Shown here: positions 45,376 through 54,100 of the stretch, piece by piece
Numbering within the stretch: the stretch's first letter is position 1
Layout of the letters: the number at the start of each line of letters is the position of its first letter
Source: Flavihumibacter cheonanensis
GTDB taxonomy: Bacteria; Bacteroidota; Bacteroidia; Chitinophagales; Chitinophagaceae
Reading direction: 5' to 3'
Length of the DNA stretch: 64,000 nucleotides
NCBI RefSeq assembly: GCF_022352215.1
Contig: NZ_JAKRWF010000004.1
Coordinates: forward strand, 186,001 to 250,000
Program-made: the position numbers and the translations under genes
The notes under the pieces: generated by a model
Seen by the model: only the letters and a program-made list of their open reading frames with translations
Databases searched by the model: none
What the model was told of the DNA's origin: nothing

Positions 45376-46425
45376 TTATTGCGGATTTGGTACCGATTGC
45401 AGTGCTTTTTTTACTATTGGCGCCACTTTGGTACCCAGCAGTTCAATGGATTTCATAGCCAGCTTATGTGGGAGCGCTCCAATAGACAGCTGCGCCAGGT
45501 ACCGGGTATGCCCAAATAATTCGTGCTCATACAGTATCTTATCAATTACCTGCTGCGGACTCCCTATCAGTAAGGCACCCTGTTTTCCTGCAGATGCATC
45601 ATACTGGGCCCTGGACAAACCGGGCCAGCCTCTTTCTTTTCCGATACGCGTCATCACATCTGCATAGGGTGGAAAGAATTCGTCCAGCGCCTGTTGTGAA
45701 TTTTCGGCTATATATGTATGTGAGTTTACCGCCAGTTGCAGTTTGGCCGGATCATGTCCTGCCTGTACATACCGGTCGCGGTATAATTGTGCATAGGGTT
45801 TGAACTGTGCCGGCTGTCCGCCAATGATAGCCAATGTCATCGGTAATCCATACTCTGCTGCCCGAACCACTGATTCCGGTGTGCCGCCAACTGCTACCCA
45901 TATGGGTAAGCGCTCCTGTGCAGCCCTCGGGTATACGCCCCTGTTAGGTATGGTCTGGGTTAGTTTGCCTTCCCACCGTATTTTCTCTTCTTCATTGATA
46001 CGCACCAGCATTTCCAGTTTCTCTGCATAAAGTGCATCGTAATCTTTCAGGTTGTAGCCAAACAAGGGAAAGGATTCAATGAATGATCCGCGTCCCGCCA
46101 GGATCTCAGCCCGTCCATCTGATAACAGATCAACAGTAGCAAATTGCTGATATACCCGCACAGGATCCTCAGAGCTTAATACCGTAACTCCGGATGACAA
46201 TTTGATTCGTTTGGTCTTTACCGCCGCAGCTGCCAGTATAGTGGTAGGAGTGGAGACTGCATAATCCGGGCGATGATGTTCTCCTACCGCAAATACATCC
46301 AGCCCTAACTGATCAGCCAGTTCAATTTCTTCCAGTAAATTCTTCAATCGCTGCTGTGCTGAAACCGACTCCCCGGTTATTGGATGCGTTCCGAGATCCG
46401 CAAATGAACAGATTCCTATTTCCAT
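45376..46425 (-). CDS. LLM-class flavin-dependent oxidoreductase
   Basis: The 349-residue protein is a luciferase-like monooxygenase-fold enzyme that uses reduced FMN or F420; Bacteroidota usually use FMN. Family marks are AVGEHHRPDYAVSTP, KLSSGVTVLSSEDPVRVYQQFATVDLLS and AEILAGRGSF, followed by LPIWVAVGG. It is complete and begins three bases after the HxlR gene stop codon, so the two form one unit. The link to an HxlR regulator and a divergent dehydrogenase suggests a reaction with reactive aldehydes, quinones or other xenobiotics, but the substrate is not known. Confidence 0.92.
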   Translation of the reverse strand: MEIGICSFADLGTHPITGESVSAQQRLKNLLEEIELADQLGLDVFAVGEHHRPDYAVSTPTTILAAAAVKTKRIKLSSGVTVLSSEDPVRVYQQFATVDLLSDGRAEILAGRGSFIESFPLFGYNLKDYDALYAEKLEMLVRINEEEKIRWEGKLTQTIPNRGVYPRAAQERLPIWVAVGGTPESVVRAAEYGLPMTLAIIGGQPAQFKPYAQLYRDRYVQAGHDPAKLQLAVNSHTYIAENSQQALDEFFPPYADVMTRIGKERGWPGLSRAQYDASAGKQGALLIGSPQQVIDKILYEHELFGHTRYLAQLSIGALPHKLAMKSIELLGTKVAPIVKKALQSVPNPQ

Positions 46426-46428
46426 ACC

Positions 46429-46809
46429 TCAATTTTTTGTTTTTTGTTGCTCCTTACGGGCAAATTGTTTACGGGCTTTCTGGATTTCTTCCAGGTGCGC
46501 ATGTGCCCATTCTGATAACAGAACCAATTGTTCGAGCAAACTTTCTCCCAGGGGAGTCAATGCATATTCTACGCGAGGCGGTCGTTCTGCATAAACAGTT
46601 CGTTTTACCAACCCATCTTCCTGCAAAGTCCTCAATGTGACCGTCAACATGCGCTGCGAAATACCTTCGATGGAAGATTTAAGCTCTGAGAATCGCAAAG
46701 TGCCATGCTTGCCAAGCAACAGAATACTGTGCATGGTCCATTTGTCGCCATAACGGGCCATGATGTCCTTAACCGGACAAACTGCTTCTATTTTTTTTCG
46801 ATTTAACAA
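46429..46809 (-). CDS. HxlR-family transcriptional repressor
   Basis: The 126-residue winged-helix protein shows the HxlR pattern CPVKDIMARYGDKW, LRFSELKSSIEGISQRML and RTVYAERPPRVEYALTPLG. Cys11 sits where redox-sensing relatives such as YodB and HypR carry their sensor cysteine. The start appears to be TTG, preceded by AGGA at a fitting distance. No in-frame ATG exists before the domain, and an in-frame stop codon lies 16 bases before the TTG. It probably represses its own unit (with the LLM oxidoreductase) and the divergent SDR gene through the palindrome in the gap. Confidence 0.92.
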   Translation of the reverse strand: MLNRKKIEAVCPVKDIMARYGDKWTMHSILLLGKHGTLRFSELKSSIEGISQRMLTVTLRTLQEDGLVKRTVYAERPPRVEYALTPLGESLLEQLVLLSEWAHAHLEEIQKARKQFARKEQQKTKN

Positions 46810-46819
46810 TTGCTTCCTG

Positions 46820-46852
46820 CAAAGTTAAGTAGCTTTGGTTACTTAAAGTAAC
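46820..46852. promoter_or_regulatory. Back-to-back -7 boxes with palindromic operator (HxlR/SDR)
   Basis: Two perfect TAnnTTTG boxes stand two bases apart on opposite strands: TAACTTTG on the minus strand (46820-46827) for the HxlR-LLM unit and TAGCTTTG on the plus strand (46830-46837) for the SDR gene. Directly after the plus box is GTTACTTAAAGTAAC (46838-46852), an inverted repeat with 7-base arms around one A, which would cover the SDR transcription start. It resembles the TACT...AGTA operators of HxlR-family repressors. Confidence 0.65.
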
Positions 46853-46856
46853 TATT

Positions 46857-47576
46857 ATGCAGTCATTAACAAATAAGACCGCCCTGGTTACAGGGGCTGG
46901 TAAAGGAATTGGTAAGGCCATCGCATTGGCGCTGGCAGCAGAAGGTGTTCACCTGGGTTTGCTGGCCAGGACGGAAAAAGATGTGAAAGAACTTGCACAT
47001 GCTATTGAGGCAAGAGGTGGTAAGGCCGCATATGCTACAGCAGATGTCAGCAACCGACTTGCAGTTGAAAATGCAGTGGCTAATCTGAAAAGCAAGCTGG
47101 GAAAATTTGATATTCTCATCAACAATGCAGGTACCGGTACATTTGGTGGTTTCCTGGATCTGGATCCCGAAACCTGGGAGCAGCAGGTGAAAGTAAATCT
47201 CTTCGGGGTGTATTATGTTACCCGCGCGGTATTACCGGATATGATTGAAGCAAAAGCAGGTGATATCATCAATATTTCCTCCACCGCAGGCAAGGCCGGC
47301 AGTCCGGTTACCAGCGCTTACAGTGCTTCCAAATTTGGTGTTTTCGGTTTATCCGAAAGCCTGATGCAGGAAGTCAGAAAACTCAATATCAGGGTAACTG
47401 CTCTGGCACCTAGCACCATTGTAACAGACCTTGCGCAAAGTGCCAACCTGATCAAAGGAGATCCGGAAAGAGTGATGCATCCGGAAGATTTTGCAGAACT
47501 CGTGATTGCACAGTTGAAACTTCATCCAAGATTATTGCTGAAAGAAGCCAGTATTTTTTCTACCAATCCAGGATAA
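46857..47576 (+). CDS. Short-chain dehydrogenase/reductase (SDR)
   Basis: The 239-residue classical SDR has the NAD(P)-binding motif TGAGKGIG near residues 13-20, the NNAG motif near 91, and the catalytic pair Tyr155 and Lys159 in YSASK, with the preceding Ser in [12 protein letters not shown]. It resembles 3-oxoacyl-[ACP] reductase-like SDRs, but these names do not define the substrate. It is divergent from HxlR and shares a short control region with it. The ATG follows the -7 box closely, giving a leader of about 15 bases. Confidence 0.93.
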   Translation: MQSLTNKTALVTGAGKGIGKAIALALAAEGVHLGLLARTEKDVKELAHAIEARGGKAAYATADVSNRLAVENAVANLKSKLGKFDILINNAGTGTFGGFLDLDPETWEQQVKVNLFGVYYVTRAVLPDMIEAKAGDIINISSTAGKAGSPVTSAYSASKFGVFGLSESLMQEVRKLNIRVTALAPSTIVTDLAQSANLIKGDPERVMHPEDFAELVIAQLKLHPRLLLKEASIFSTNPG

Positions 47577-47581
47577 AGAAA

Positions 47582-47599
47582 GGCGACTTACCAGTCGCC
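47582..47599 (-). terminator. Hairpin at the 3' end of the DUF983 gene
   Basis: GGCGACT (47582-47588) pairs with AGTCGCC (47593-47599) around the loop TACC, overlapping the last codons of the DUF983 gene. On the minus strand it is followed by TTTCTTTATCC. The SDR gene ends just before it on the plus strand, where no T-run follows. Confidence 0.55.
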
Positions 47600-48055
47600 C
47601 ATATGTTCCGGAACAATTCTTTCCAGCGTAGTTTGATCTATTTCTTTTTCTTTCCAGTTTGGATCGTATTTCACAAACCAACTCAACCACATAGAGCGGG
47701 AGAGGCGCATGAATACAGGTTGTAAAGCAATTAACAATACCGCATTGGTAATTCCCCAATACAAAACTCTGTAGTCCCCGTCTTCAAGTGAAAATCCTAT
47801 CAATACCCACCAGGCAATAAAGGTTGCAACAGAAAACGCAACGGTAAGCGCATAACTTACATAAGCTGTTCCGTAATAGAATCCTACTTCAATTTCTGTG
47901 GGCTGCTGACATACCGGGCATTTGTCATTCATCTTCAGAATCTTTCCAAACGCATAAGGGTTGGAGGATTCAAATATCTTTCCCTCCCTACATCTGGGAC
48001 AACGGTTCGATAATACAGTTGACAAATAGCCAGGGTGATTTGATTCTTTCGCCAT
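47588..48055 (-). CDS. DUF983 family membrane protein
   Basis: The 155-residue protein matches DUF983: an N-terminal zinc-ribbon-like part with CPRC (RCPRCREGKIF) and CPVC (DKCPVCQQPTE), then GFYYGTAYVSYALT and two membrane segments (about 60-82 and 95-115). Function is unknown. It lies 69 bases after murF on the same strand but has its own -7 box (TACCTTTG on the minus strand), so it may be expressed separately. Confidence 0.9.
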   Translation of the reverse strand: MAKESNHPGYLSTVLSNRCPRCREGKIFESSNPYAFGKILKMNDKCPVCQQPTEIEVGFYYGTAYVSYALTVAFSVATFIAWWVLIGFSLEDGDYRVLYWGITNAVLLIALQPVFMRLSRSMWLSWFVKYDPNWKEKEIDQTTLERIVPEHMGDW

Positions 48056-48072
48056 ATCCTTCCTGTTTTTTG

Positions 48073-48080
48073 CAAAGGTA
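48073..48080 (-). promoter_or_regulatory. -7 promoter box TACCTTTG for the DUF983 gene
   Basis: Read on the minus strand, TACCTTTG matches TAnnTTTG fully and is followed by GC. It lies 17 bases before the DUF983 start codon, so the leader would be short. Confidence 0.55.
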
Positions 48081-48098
48081 CCGGATGCAGCCGCAAGA

Positions 48099-48118
48099 AA
48101 AAGTGATTCTTATCACCC
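48099..48118 (-). terminator. Weak terminator after murF
   Basis: On the minus strand GGGTGAT pairs with ATCACTT (two G-U pairs) around AAGA, followed by TTTTTCTT. The core stem is only five perfect pairs (GTGAT/ATCAC), but the T-run is good. Confidence 0.45.
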
Positions 48119-48124
48119 TGTTGG

Positions 48125-49411
48125 CTACAATACTTTTTCCATCTGCATACTGCGGGAGCCTTTGATCAACAGGTAAGCCTCTTTGAGTTCCTGCTGTTTC
48201 AGCCATTCATGCGCTTCACTACTGTTCTGAAGCTGGATATAGGGATGTGTAATCTTTCCAAAATCTCCTCCTACCAGCACCACTGCCTTCCAGTTGCCGG
48301 TACCAATCAGATCAATTATCCCCTGGTGTTCCGCAATACTTTCCTCACCTAATTCTGCCATAGCACCGAGAAAAAGGTATTTATTATCAACCTTTAATTG
48401 TTTAAAGTTTTCAATCGCAGCCCGCATACTGGTAGGGTTGGCATTATAAGCATCCAGGATGATATGCAGGCCATCACGCTTGATTAACTGGCTGCGGCTG
48501 TTCTCCGGCTGGTATGATTCGATGGCTTTTTTGATGGCCTCATCCGGAATACCGAAACATTTTCCTACTGCCACTGCTGCCAATACATTGGGTGTATTGT
48601 AATCTCCTACCAATTGCGTGGATATAAGACCGATAGCAGAACCTCTGCTCACCTGTACCTGCAAAAACTCCCGCTGCCCTTCCGGATCCGGAACAGCAGA
48701 ACCTACTACATCTCCCTCTTTCGTACCATACCGGATAACGGTTTCAATGCCCTGGGACATCCGGCGCAGGTGTTCATCATCCCACATCACAAAGGCTGTT
48801 GCTTCATGGGCACGCAAGTAATCAAATAACTCACCCTTTCCTTTACGTACTCCCTCCACACCTCCAAATCCTTCCAGGTGGGCTTTACCCAGGTTGGTTA
48901 TTAGTCCGTGTGTTGGCTCTGTATAGGTACAATAACCTGCAATTTCTTTCTGATGATTGGCACCCATTTCCACTACTGCCATTTCTGCATCGGGTTTAAT
49001 TCGAAGCAGGGTTAACGGAATGCCTATATGGTTATTCAAATTGCCAACGGTTGTATAGGTCCGGTAGGTGGTGGCCAATACCTCGTGAATCAGTTCCTTG
49101 GTGGTTGTTTTCCCGTTGCTGCCGGTGATGGCCAGCACGGGAATCCTGAATTGCCTCCGGTGATGCAGGGCCAATTGCTGAAGGCAGCTCAACACATTGT
49201 CCACCACAATCATATGATCATTTTCCTTGTAAGCCGGTTCATCAATAATAGCATAGGTAGCACCTGCTTCCAGGGCTTTTTTTGCGAACGCATTTCCATT
49301 AAAGTTTTCGCCTTTCAGTGCAAAGAAGATATCTCCTTCCTTTAATTTCCGGGTATCGGTTTGAATGGAAGGGTATTGTAAAAAGAGTTGATAGATTTCT
49401 GGAATGGTCAT
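48125..49411 (-). CDS. murF: UDP-N-acetylmuramoyl-tripeptide--D-alanyl-D-alanine ligase
   Basis: MurF adds D-Ala-D-Ala to the UDP-MurNAc-tripeptide in the cytoplasm, the last soluble step of peptidoglycan precursor synthesis. The 428-residue protein has the N-terminal substrate domain (QTDTRKLKEGDIFFALKGENFNGN), the ATP-binding loop ITGSNGKTTTKELI (GSNGKTT at 97-103), EMGANHQKEIAGYC and the DAYNANPTSM segment. The frame is open to 49504, but that part runs into gldJ and the terminator; the ATG at MTIPEIYQLF gives the usual family start. It follows gldJ, an arrangement common in Bacteroidota. Confidence 0.95.
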   Translation of the reverse strand: MTIPEIYQLFLQYPSIQTDTRKLKEGDIFFALKGENFNGNAFAKKALEAGATYAIIDEPAYKENDHMIVVDNVLSCLQQLALHHRRQFRIPVLAITGSNGKTTTKELIHEVLATTYRTYTTVGNLNNHIGIPLTLLRIKPDAEMAVVEMGANHQKEIAGYCTYTEPTHGLITNLGKAHLEGFGGVEGVRKGKGELFDYLRAHEATAFVMWDDEHLRRMSQGIETVIRYGTKEGDVVGSAVPDPEGQREFLQVQVSRGSAIGLISTQLVGDYNTPNVLAAVAVGKCFGIPDEAIKKAIESYQPENSRSQLIKRDGLHIILDAYNANPTSMRAAIENFKQLKVDNKYLFLGAMAELGEESIAEHQGIIDLIGTGNWKAVVLVGGDFGKITHPYIQLQNSSEAHEWLKQQELKEAYLLIKGSRSMQMEKVL

Positions 49412-49424
49412 ATACGAAAATAAA

Positions 49425-49450
49425 AAAGAGCCGCCATACAGCGACTCTTT
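49425..49450 (-). terminator. Hairpin between gldJ and murF
   Basis: On the minus strand AAAGAGTCGC pairs with GCGGCTCTTT (one mismatch) around a six-base loop, followed by TTTTATTTTCG. It ends only 13 bases before the murF ATG, so it may act as a gldJ terminator or as an attenuator in the murF leader. Confidence 0.7.
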
Positions 49451-49469
49451 ATAACGAAGGTTTGAAAAA

Positions 49470-51044
49470 TTATCTCTTACGGGAATTCTGTTTTCTTTTA
49501 CCATAGTTGATACCGGTTTTGCGACCGTTACCTTCAGGGCTACCTACGCGGTCCATTGCACAACGGAATCCTACAGTAGAACTAGCCTGATCTTCTTCCA
49601 GGAAACGACGTGTACCGGGGCTCAGCCAATAAGCACGATCATTCCAACTGCCACCTTTGATTACGCGGCTCTTGTCGCCAATCAGGGTAGTGATACCATA
49701 TCCATAGTTTACACCCTGGATCAGAGAATCACCATCAAGGTAGTTGATCACATCAGCACGCTGGTAGTTACGACGATCTTTGCTTTCCTCATCTGTCATC
49801 ATACGATATTTGATACGACCCAGGCTATCGCGGGTTGGTTTGTTCTCGCTTGCATCGATATCAACAGTTGAGAATTTGTTACCACGATAAGGAGCAACAT
49901 CATCAAAGTCGGTCAGTGAAAGCGGACGATACACATCAGCAGTCCACTCGTTCACGTTACCACTCATGTTATAGACACCAAATCCATTTGGATAGAAAGA
50001 CTCAACCGGAGCAGTGTATACAGCACGGTCATTCAATCCGCCTGCAACACCCATGTTATCACCTGATCCACGCTTGAAGTTGGCCATGAATGTACCCTGC
50101 CAGCTTCCTTTACGGGTATCACGCAAACCATTTACGTTGTTGTTCCAGGAATAAACCTGCTTATTGGCAACCAGTTCTTCACCACGCTTACCTTCTTTTT
50201 TGGAGGGTTGTGGATTCTGGTTTACATAACCCAGTGCTGCATATTCCCACTCCGCTTCTGTTGGGAGGCGGTAATTTGGCAAAAGGATACCATCTTCGAA
50301 AGTAACCTGTGTACGGGGTGTACCATTCGGGTTTTTAAGTGTATTCTTTTTAGACTTGGCAGCTTTACCAGGAGTAGCCTGGAATTCACCAGTCAGGTAT
50401 GATTTGGTATTGAAGTTTTCTTCAGCAATACCGGAAATGTTCTTCAGTGATTTGTCGTTGATAAAACCTCTTTTAATCAACTCCAGCTCGTTCACGCGGT
50501 CAGTTCTCCAGAGACAGAAATCATTAGCCTGCTTCCAGGTTACACCAACCACAGGATAATAATTGTAAGAAGGATGGCGGAAATAATATTCAACCATCGG
50601 CTCATTGTAAGCCAGCTCACTGCGCCAAACCAGCGTATCAGGAAGTGCACCATTGCGGATTGGAGCATGTTCATCTCCATCGAATACAGTATTGATCCAG
50701 TATAAGTATTCGCGATAGTGAACGTTGGCAACCTCAGTGCGATCAATATAGAAGGAATTCACCGTTACACGGCGGGGGGCATTGTTCCAGTCGCCCATTA
50801 CATCTTCTTCAGTTGCACCCATGGTAAAGGTACCACCCTGAACAAAGATGAGACCGGGACCGGTTCTCTGCTCTTTCTCTTTGGAGACCTGGTAGCCTCC
50901 CTGGTTTTTGTCATTATAATTCCAACCGGTTACGTCCGATTTTTCGGGTTTTTTGCCGAATAACTTCCCGTTTTTACAGGAAGCCACCATTGCGGCGCAG
51001 GATACAAGGATTGTGAGGTTTTTCCAGTTCATATTGATAGCCAT
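49470..51044 (-). CDS. gldJ: Gliding motility / type IX secretion lipoprotein GldJ
   Basis: The 524-residue lipoprotein (lipobox VASC, Cys23) belongs to the outer-membrane-associated ring of the type IX secretion and gliding machinery, where it stabilises GldK-type partners. The body has the FGE-sulfatase fold: FVQGGTFTMGA, FYIDRTEVANVHYREYL, PVVGVTWKQANDFCLWR, YRLPTEAEWEYAA, NMSGNVNEWTADVYR and VIKGGSWNDRAYW. The cysteines that bind copper in true formylglycine-generating enzymes are absent from the GGSW region, so it should not be a sulfatase maturase. A start four codons downstream (MNWKN) is possible. It is divergent from porU and followed by murF. Confidence 0.93.
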   Translation of the reverse strand: MAINMNWKNLTILVSCAAMVASCKNGKLFGKKPEKSDVTGWNYNDKNQGGYQVSKEKEQRTGPGLIFVQGGTFTMGATEEDVMGDWNNAPRRVTVNSFYIDRTEVANVHYREYLYWINTVFDGDEHAPIRNGALPDTLVWRSELAYNEPMVEYYFRHPSYNYYPVVGVTWKQANDFCLWRTDRVNELELIKRGFINDKSLKNISGIAEENFNTKSYLTGEFQATPGKAAKSKKNTLKNPNGTPRTQVTFEDGILLPNYRLPTEAEWEYAALGYVNQNPQPSKKEGKRGEELVANKQVYSWNNNVNGLRDTRKGSWQGTFMANFKRGSGDNMGVAGGLNDRAVYTAPVESFYPNGFGVYNMSGNVNEWTADVYRPLSLTDFDDVAPYRGNKFSTVDIDASENKPTRDSLGRIKYRMMTDEESKDRRNYQRADVINYLDGDSLIQGVNYGYGITTLIGDKSRVIKGGSWNDRAYWLSPGTRRFLEEDQASSTVGFRCAMDRVGSPEGNGRKTGINYGKRKQNSRKR

Positions 51045-51192
51045 TTAAGCTGGTTTTAGACAGTTATAACGGAACAGTTTATCTATTATTGTGTTATTTT
51101 CTTCGACCAAATGCGAATATAATCAGATAAAGCAATCAATACTCTTGCCAAAATCTTAAATCCGCAAGGCTTTATATTATTTTTGATCAACC
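51045..51192. promoter_or_regulatory. Divergent gldJ/porU control region with -7 box for porU
   Basis: The 148-base gap serves two type IX secretion genes. TATTTTTG (51178-51185) matches TAnnTTTG and ends only seven bases before the porU ATG, so the transcript would be almost leaderless. On the gldJ side only a poor box (CGCATTTG) was found. Confidence 0.45.
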
Positions 51193-54100
51193 ATGCTGTT
51201 TTACCTCCGCGTGCTTATCCTTATTCACCTGTTTAGTTTGCCTTTGTTGATGCATGCACAGCGAAGCTACTCTCCGCACTCTGTGCTGGCGTCCGGACAA
51301 TGGTTCCAGATAGCCACCACACAGGCTGGTGTTCATAAGATCAGCGGTACGGATTTACAGGCAATGGGTTTCTCTTTACCTATGCCCTCAAGCCAGTTGC
51401 GACTCTATGGCAGACCCAGTTTTCCCCTCTCAGAAGCCCCCGGTGGACCCTATTCTGATGACCTTACTGAACTGGCCATTCAGGTCGAAGACGGAGGTGA
51501 TGGACAGCTACAAACCAACGATTTTCTCCTTTTTTATAGTGCCGGCCCACACTATTGGTTAACAGATACCCTTCACCAGGTGTTCACGCACCAGGTAAAT
51601 ATCTATTCTGATACTGCATATTATTATTTGACAAGAGGAGGCGCCGGTAAAAGGGTTGAGCTTGCTTCACCAGTCCCAACCCCAGCAACACATACAATTT
51701 CCGCGTTTCAATACCGCTACTGGTATGAAAAAGACCTGTTCAACCTGCTTTCCAGTGGCCAGGAATGGTACGGGGAACGTTTCCTGGCAGAGTCTAACCA
51801 GCCCCTGCAATTGCCGGTTGCGCTGCCTCAGCCTCTTGCCGGTAGCACCTTAAAGTTTTCTTCCACAGTGGCTGCGCGGTCAGTTGGTTCCGTGGTTGGC
51901 TTTGAATGGCTGGCCAATGGTACTATTTTCAGTACCCATACCATTGCCCCGGTGAGCGCTTCCAGTTTTGATCTGTTTGCGCGAGAAAGCAGGCTGGAGG
52001 CGGAATTCACGTCGTCGGCAACTATTAATCTGACACTGCGCTTTACATCTTCCAACGCATCCGCTATTGGCTGGCTGAATCGTTTCCAGTTGCTGGCGGA
52101 TTGCAGGCTCGACTGGGCAGGACAACCACTTCCTTTCAGAACCTGGGAGGGAAGAGGGCCAGGTAGAGTGGCCCGCTATGAAATAAACAATGCGAATACG
52201 GCTTTAAGGGTCTGGAAACTTTCGAATAGCCTGGAACCGGTACAAATGAACCCTCAACTTTCAGGCAACAGGCTGAGCTTCACCGACCTGCATGAATATC
52301 CGGAAGAATACCTGGTGTTTGATCCGGCTGCCACCTTGCCAACTGTGAGCCGGGTGGGTCCTGTCAACAACCAGGATCTGCATGGTTCTGGTTCTGCGGA
52401 TATGCTTATCATCACCGCCAGGGGCCTGGAACAACCGGCAGAACGACTGGCCGACTGGCACCGGCAACACGATGGGCTGAATTGCCTGGTAGTTCAGGTG
52501 GAATCCATTTATCATGAGTTTTCCGCAGGGGTGCCGGATCCAACTGCCATCCGGGATTTTGTAAAAATGCACTACGACCGTTCGGGTGGCAGCTCAGGAA
52601 ATGGCCCAAGGTTTTTACTGCTTTTCGGAGATGCATCCTTTGACCCTAAAAACAGGGTGGCACCAGTTTCGGGCGGGATTCCCTCCTTTCAGAGCAGCTT
52701 CTCGCTGGACCCGCTGAGTACCTATGTGTCGGATGATTATTTCGGTTTCCTGGATGATGGAGAAAACATCAATGGCGGCTTGCAGACAAATCAGCTGGAT
52801 ATCGCCATTGGAAGAATTCCGGTCTCAACAGTTTCGGTTGCCAATCAATACATTGATAAACTTATTGCCTATCATGATCCCTCCGCCAGAGGTGCCTGGC
52901 GCAATGAACTGACTTTTATTGCAGATGACGAAGATGGAAACCTGCATCTCCAGGATATGGAAACGATTACGCAGGCAGCTGCCAGAGTGAATGACCGCTT
53001 TCAGCAACAAAAGATTTACCTGGATGCCTATCCCCAGGAAAGTGATGCAGCAGGAAGCCGTTATCCCCAGGTCAACCAGGCCATAAGCGACCAGATGCAA
53101 AAAGGTACCCTGATCTGGAATTATACCGGTCACGGTGGCTTCCGCCGCCTGGCGGATGAAGTAATCCTGGAGCAGCCCATTGTAGATGGATGGCAGCAAA
53201 ATGGTAGACTACCCCTCTTTGTGACTGCAACCTGTGATTTTGCCCCTTTTGACAACCCTACTATTAACTCCCTTGGTGAGTACCTGCTAACCAAACCCAA
53301 TGCCGGCGCGATTGCCCTCATGACCACCACCCGCCTTGTTTTTGCCTACAGCAACCGGATTCTTAATACCAATTATATGGAGGCCGCACTCCAGAGATTA
53401 CCGGATGGTAGGTATCGTACCCTGGGAGAAGCGGCCCGGGATGCCAAAAACAAAACCTTCGCCAACTCCGGTGATCTGTTTAATAACCTCAAGTTTACCT
53501 TGTTGGGAGATCCTGCCCTCACATTGGCATTCCCCCGATACCAGGTGCTAACTACCCATATTAACGGACAGCCTGCCAACCATGTAGCTGATTCCGTGAA
53601 AGCCCTGCAGGAAGTTCGGGTGAGTGGATTGATTGCTGACTCCCTTGGCCAGCCTCTCAACAACTTTAATGGCTGGGTCTTTCCGATAGTGTTGGATCAG
53701 CCCTATGAAAAATCCACCCTGGGAAATGATCCGGGTAGCCAGCCGGCCAGGTTCAGGGTGCAGGACAGGGCGCTTTACCGGGGCCAGGTTTCCGTAACAG
53801 CAGGAAGGTTTGAATTTGCGTTTCTCATCCCGCGTGATATTGATTACAGTGAAGGGAATATGAGGATATTGTATTACGCCTCGGATAGTCTATCAGATGC
53901 CCAGGGCGGCTACAGCAACCTGGTGTTGGCTGGTTCTGATCCTGCTCCGGCAGACCGGGAAGGTCCGGTTATTACAGCTTTTCTGAATGACAGCTTGTTT
54001 CGTTCGGGGGATCTGACCGGCGACCGGCCAATTTTGGTGGTTCGCTTGTCTGATCCTTCCGGTATCAATGTACTGGGACGAGGATTCGGGCATGATATCA

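Noticed and set aside
49412-49504. N-terminal extension of MurF
   Set aside because: It would translate through the gldJ-murF hairpin and part of gldJ; the family start fits the later ATG.
49470-51044. GldJ as the sulfatase-maturing enzyme for the four sulfatases
   Set aside because: The fold is FGE-like, but the region after GGSW has no cysteines for copper binding, and the gene context is type IX secretion.
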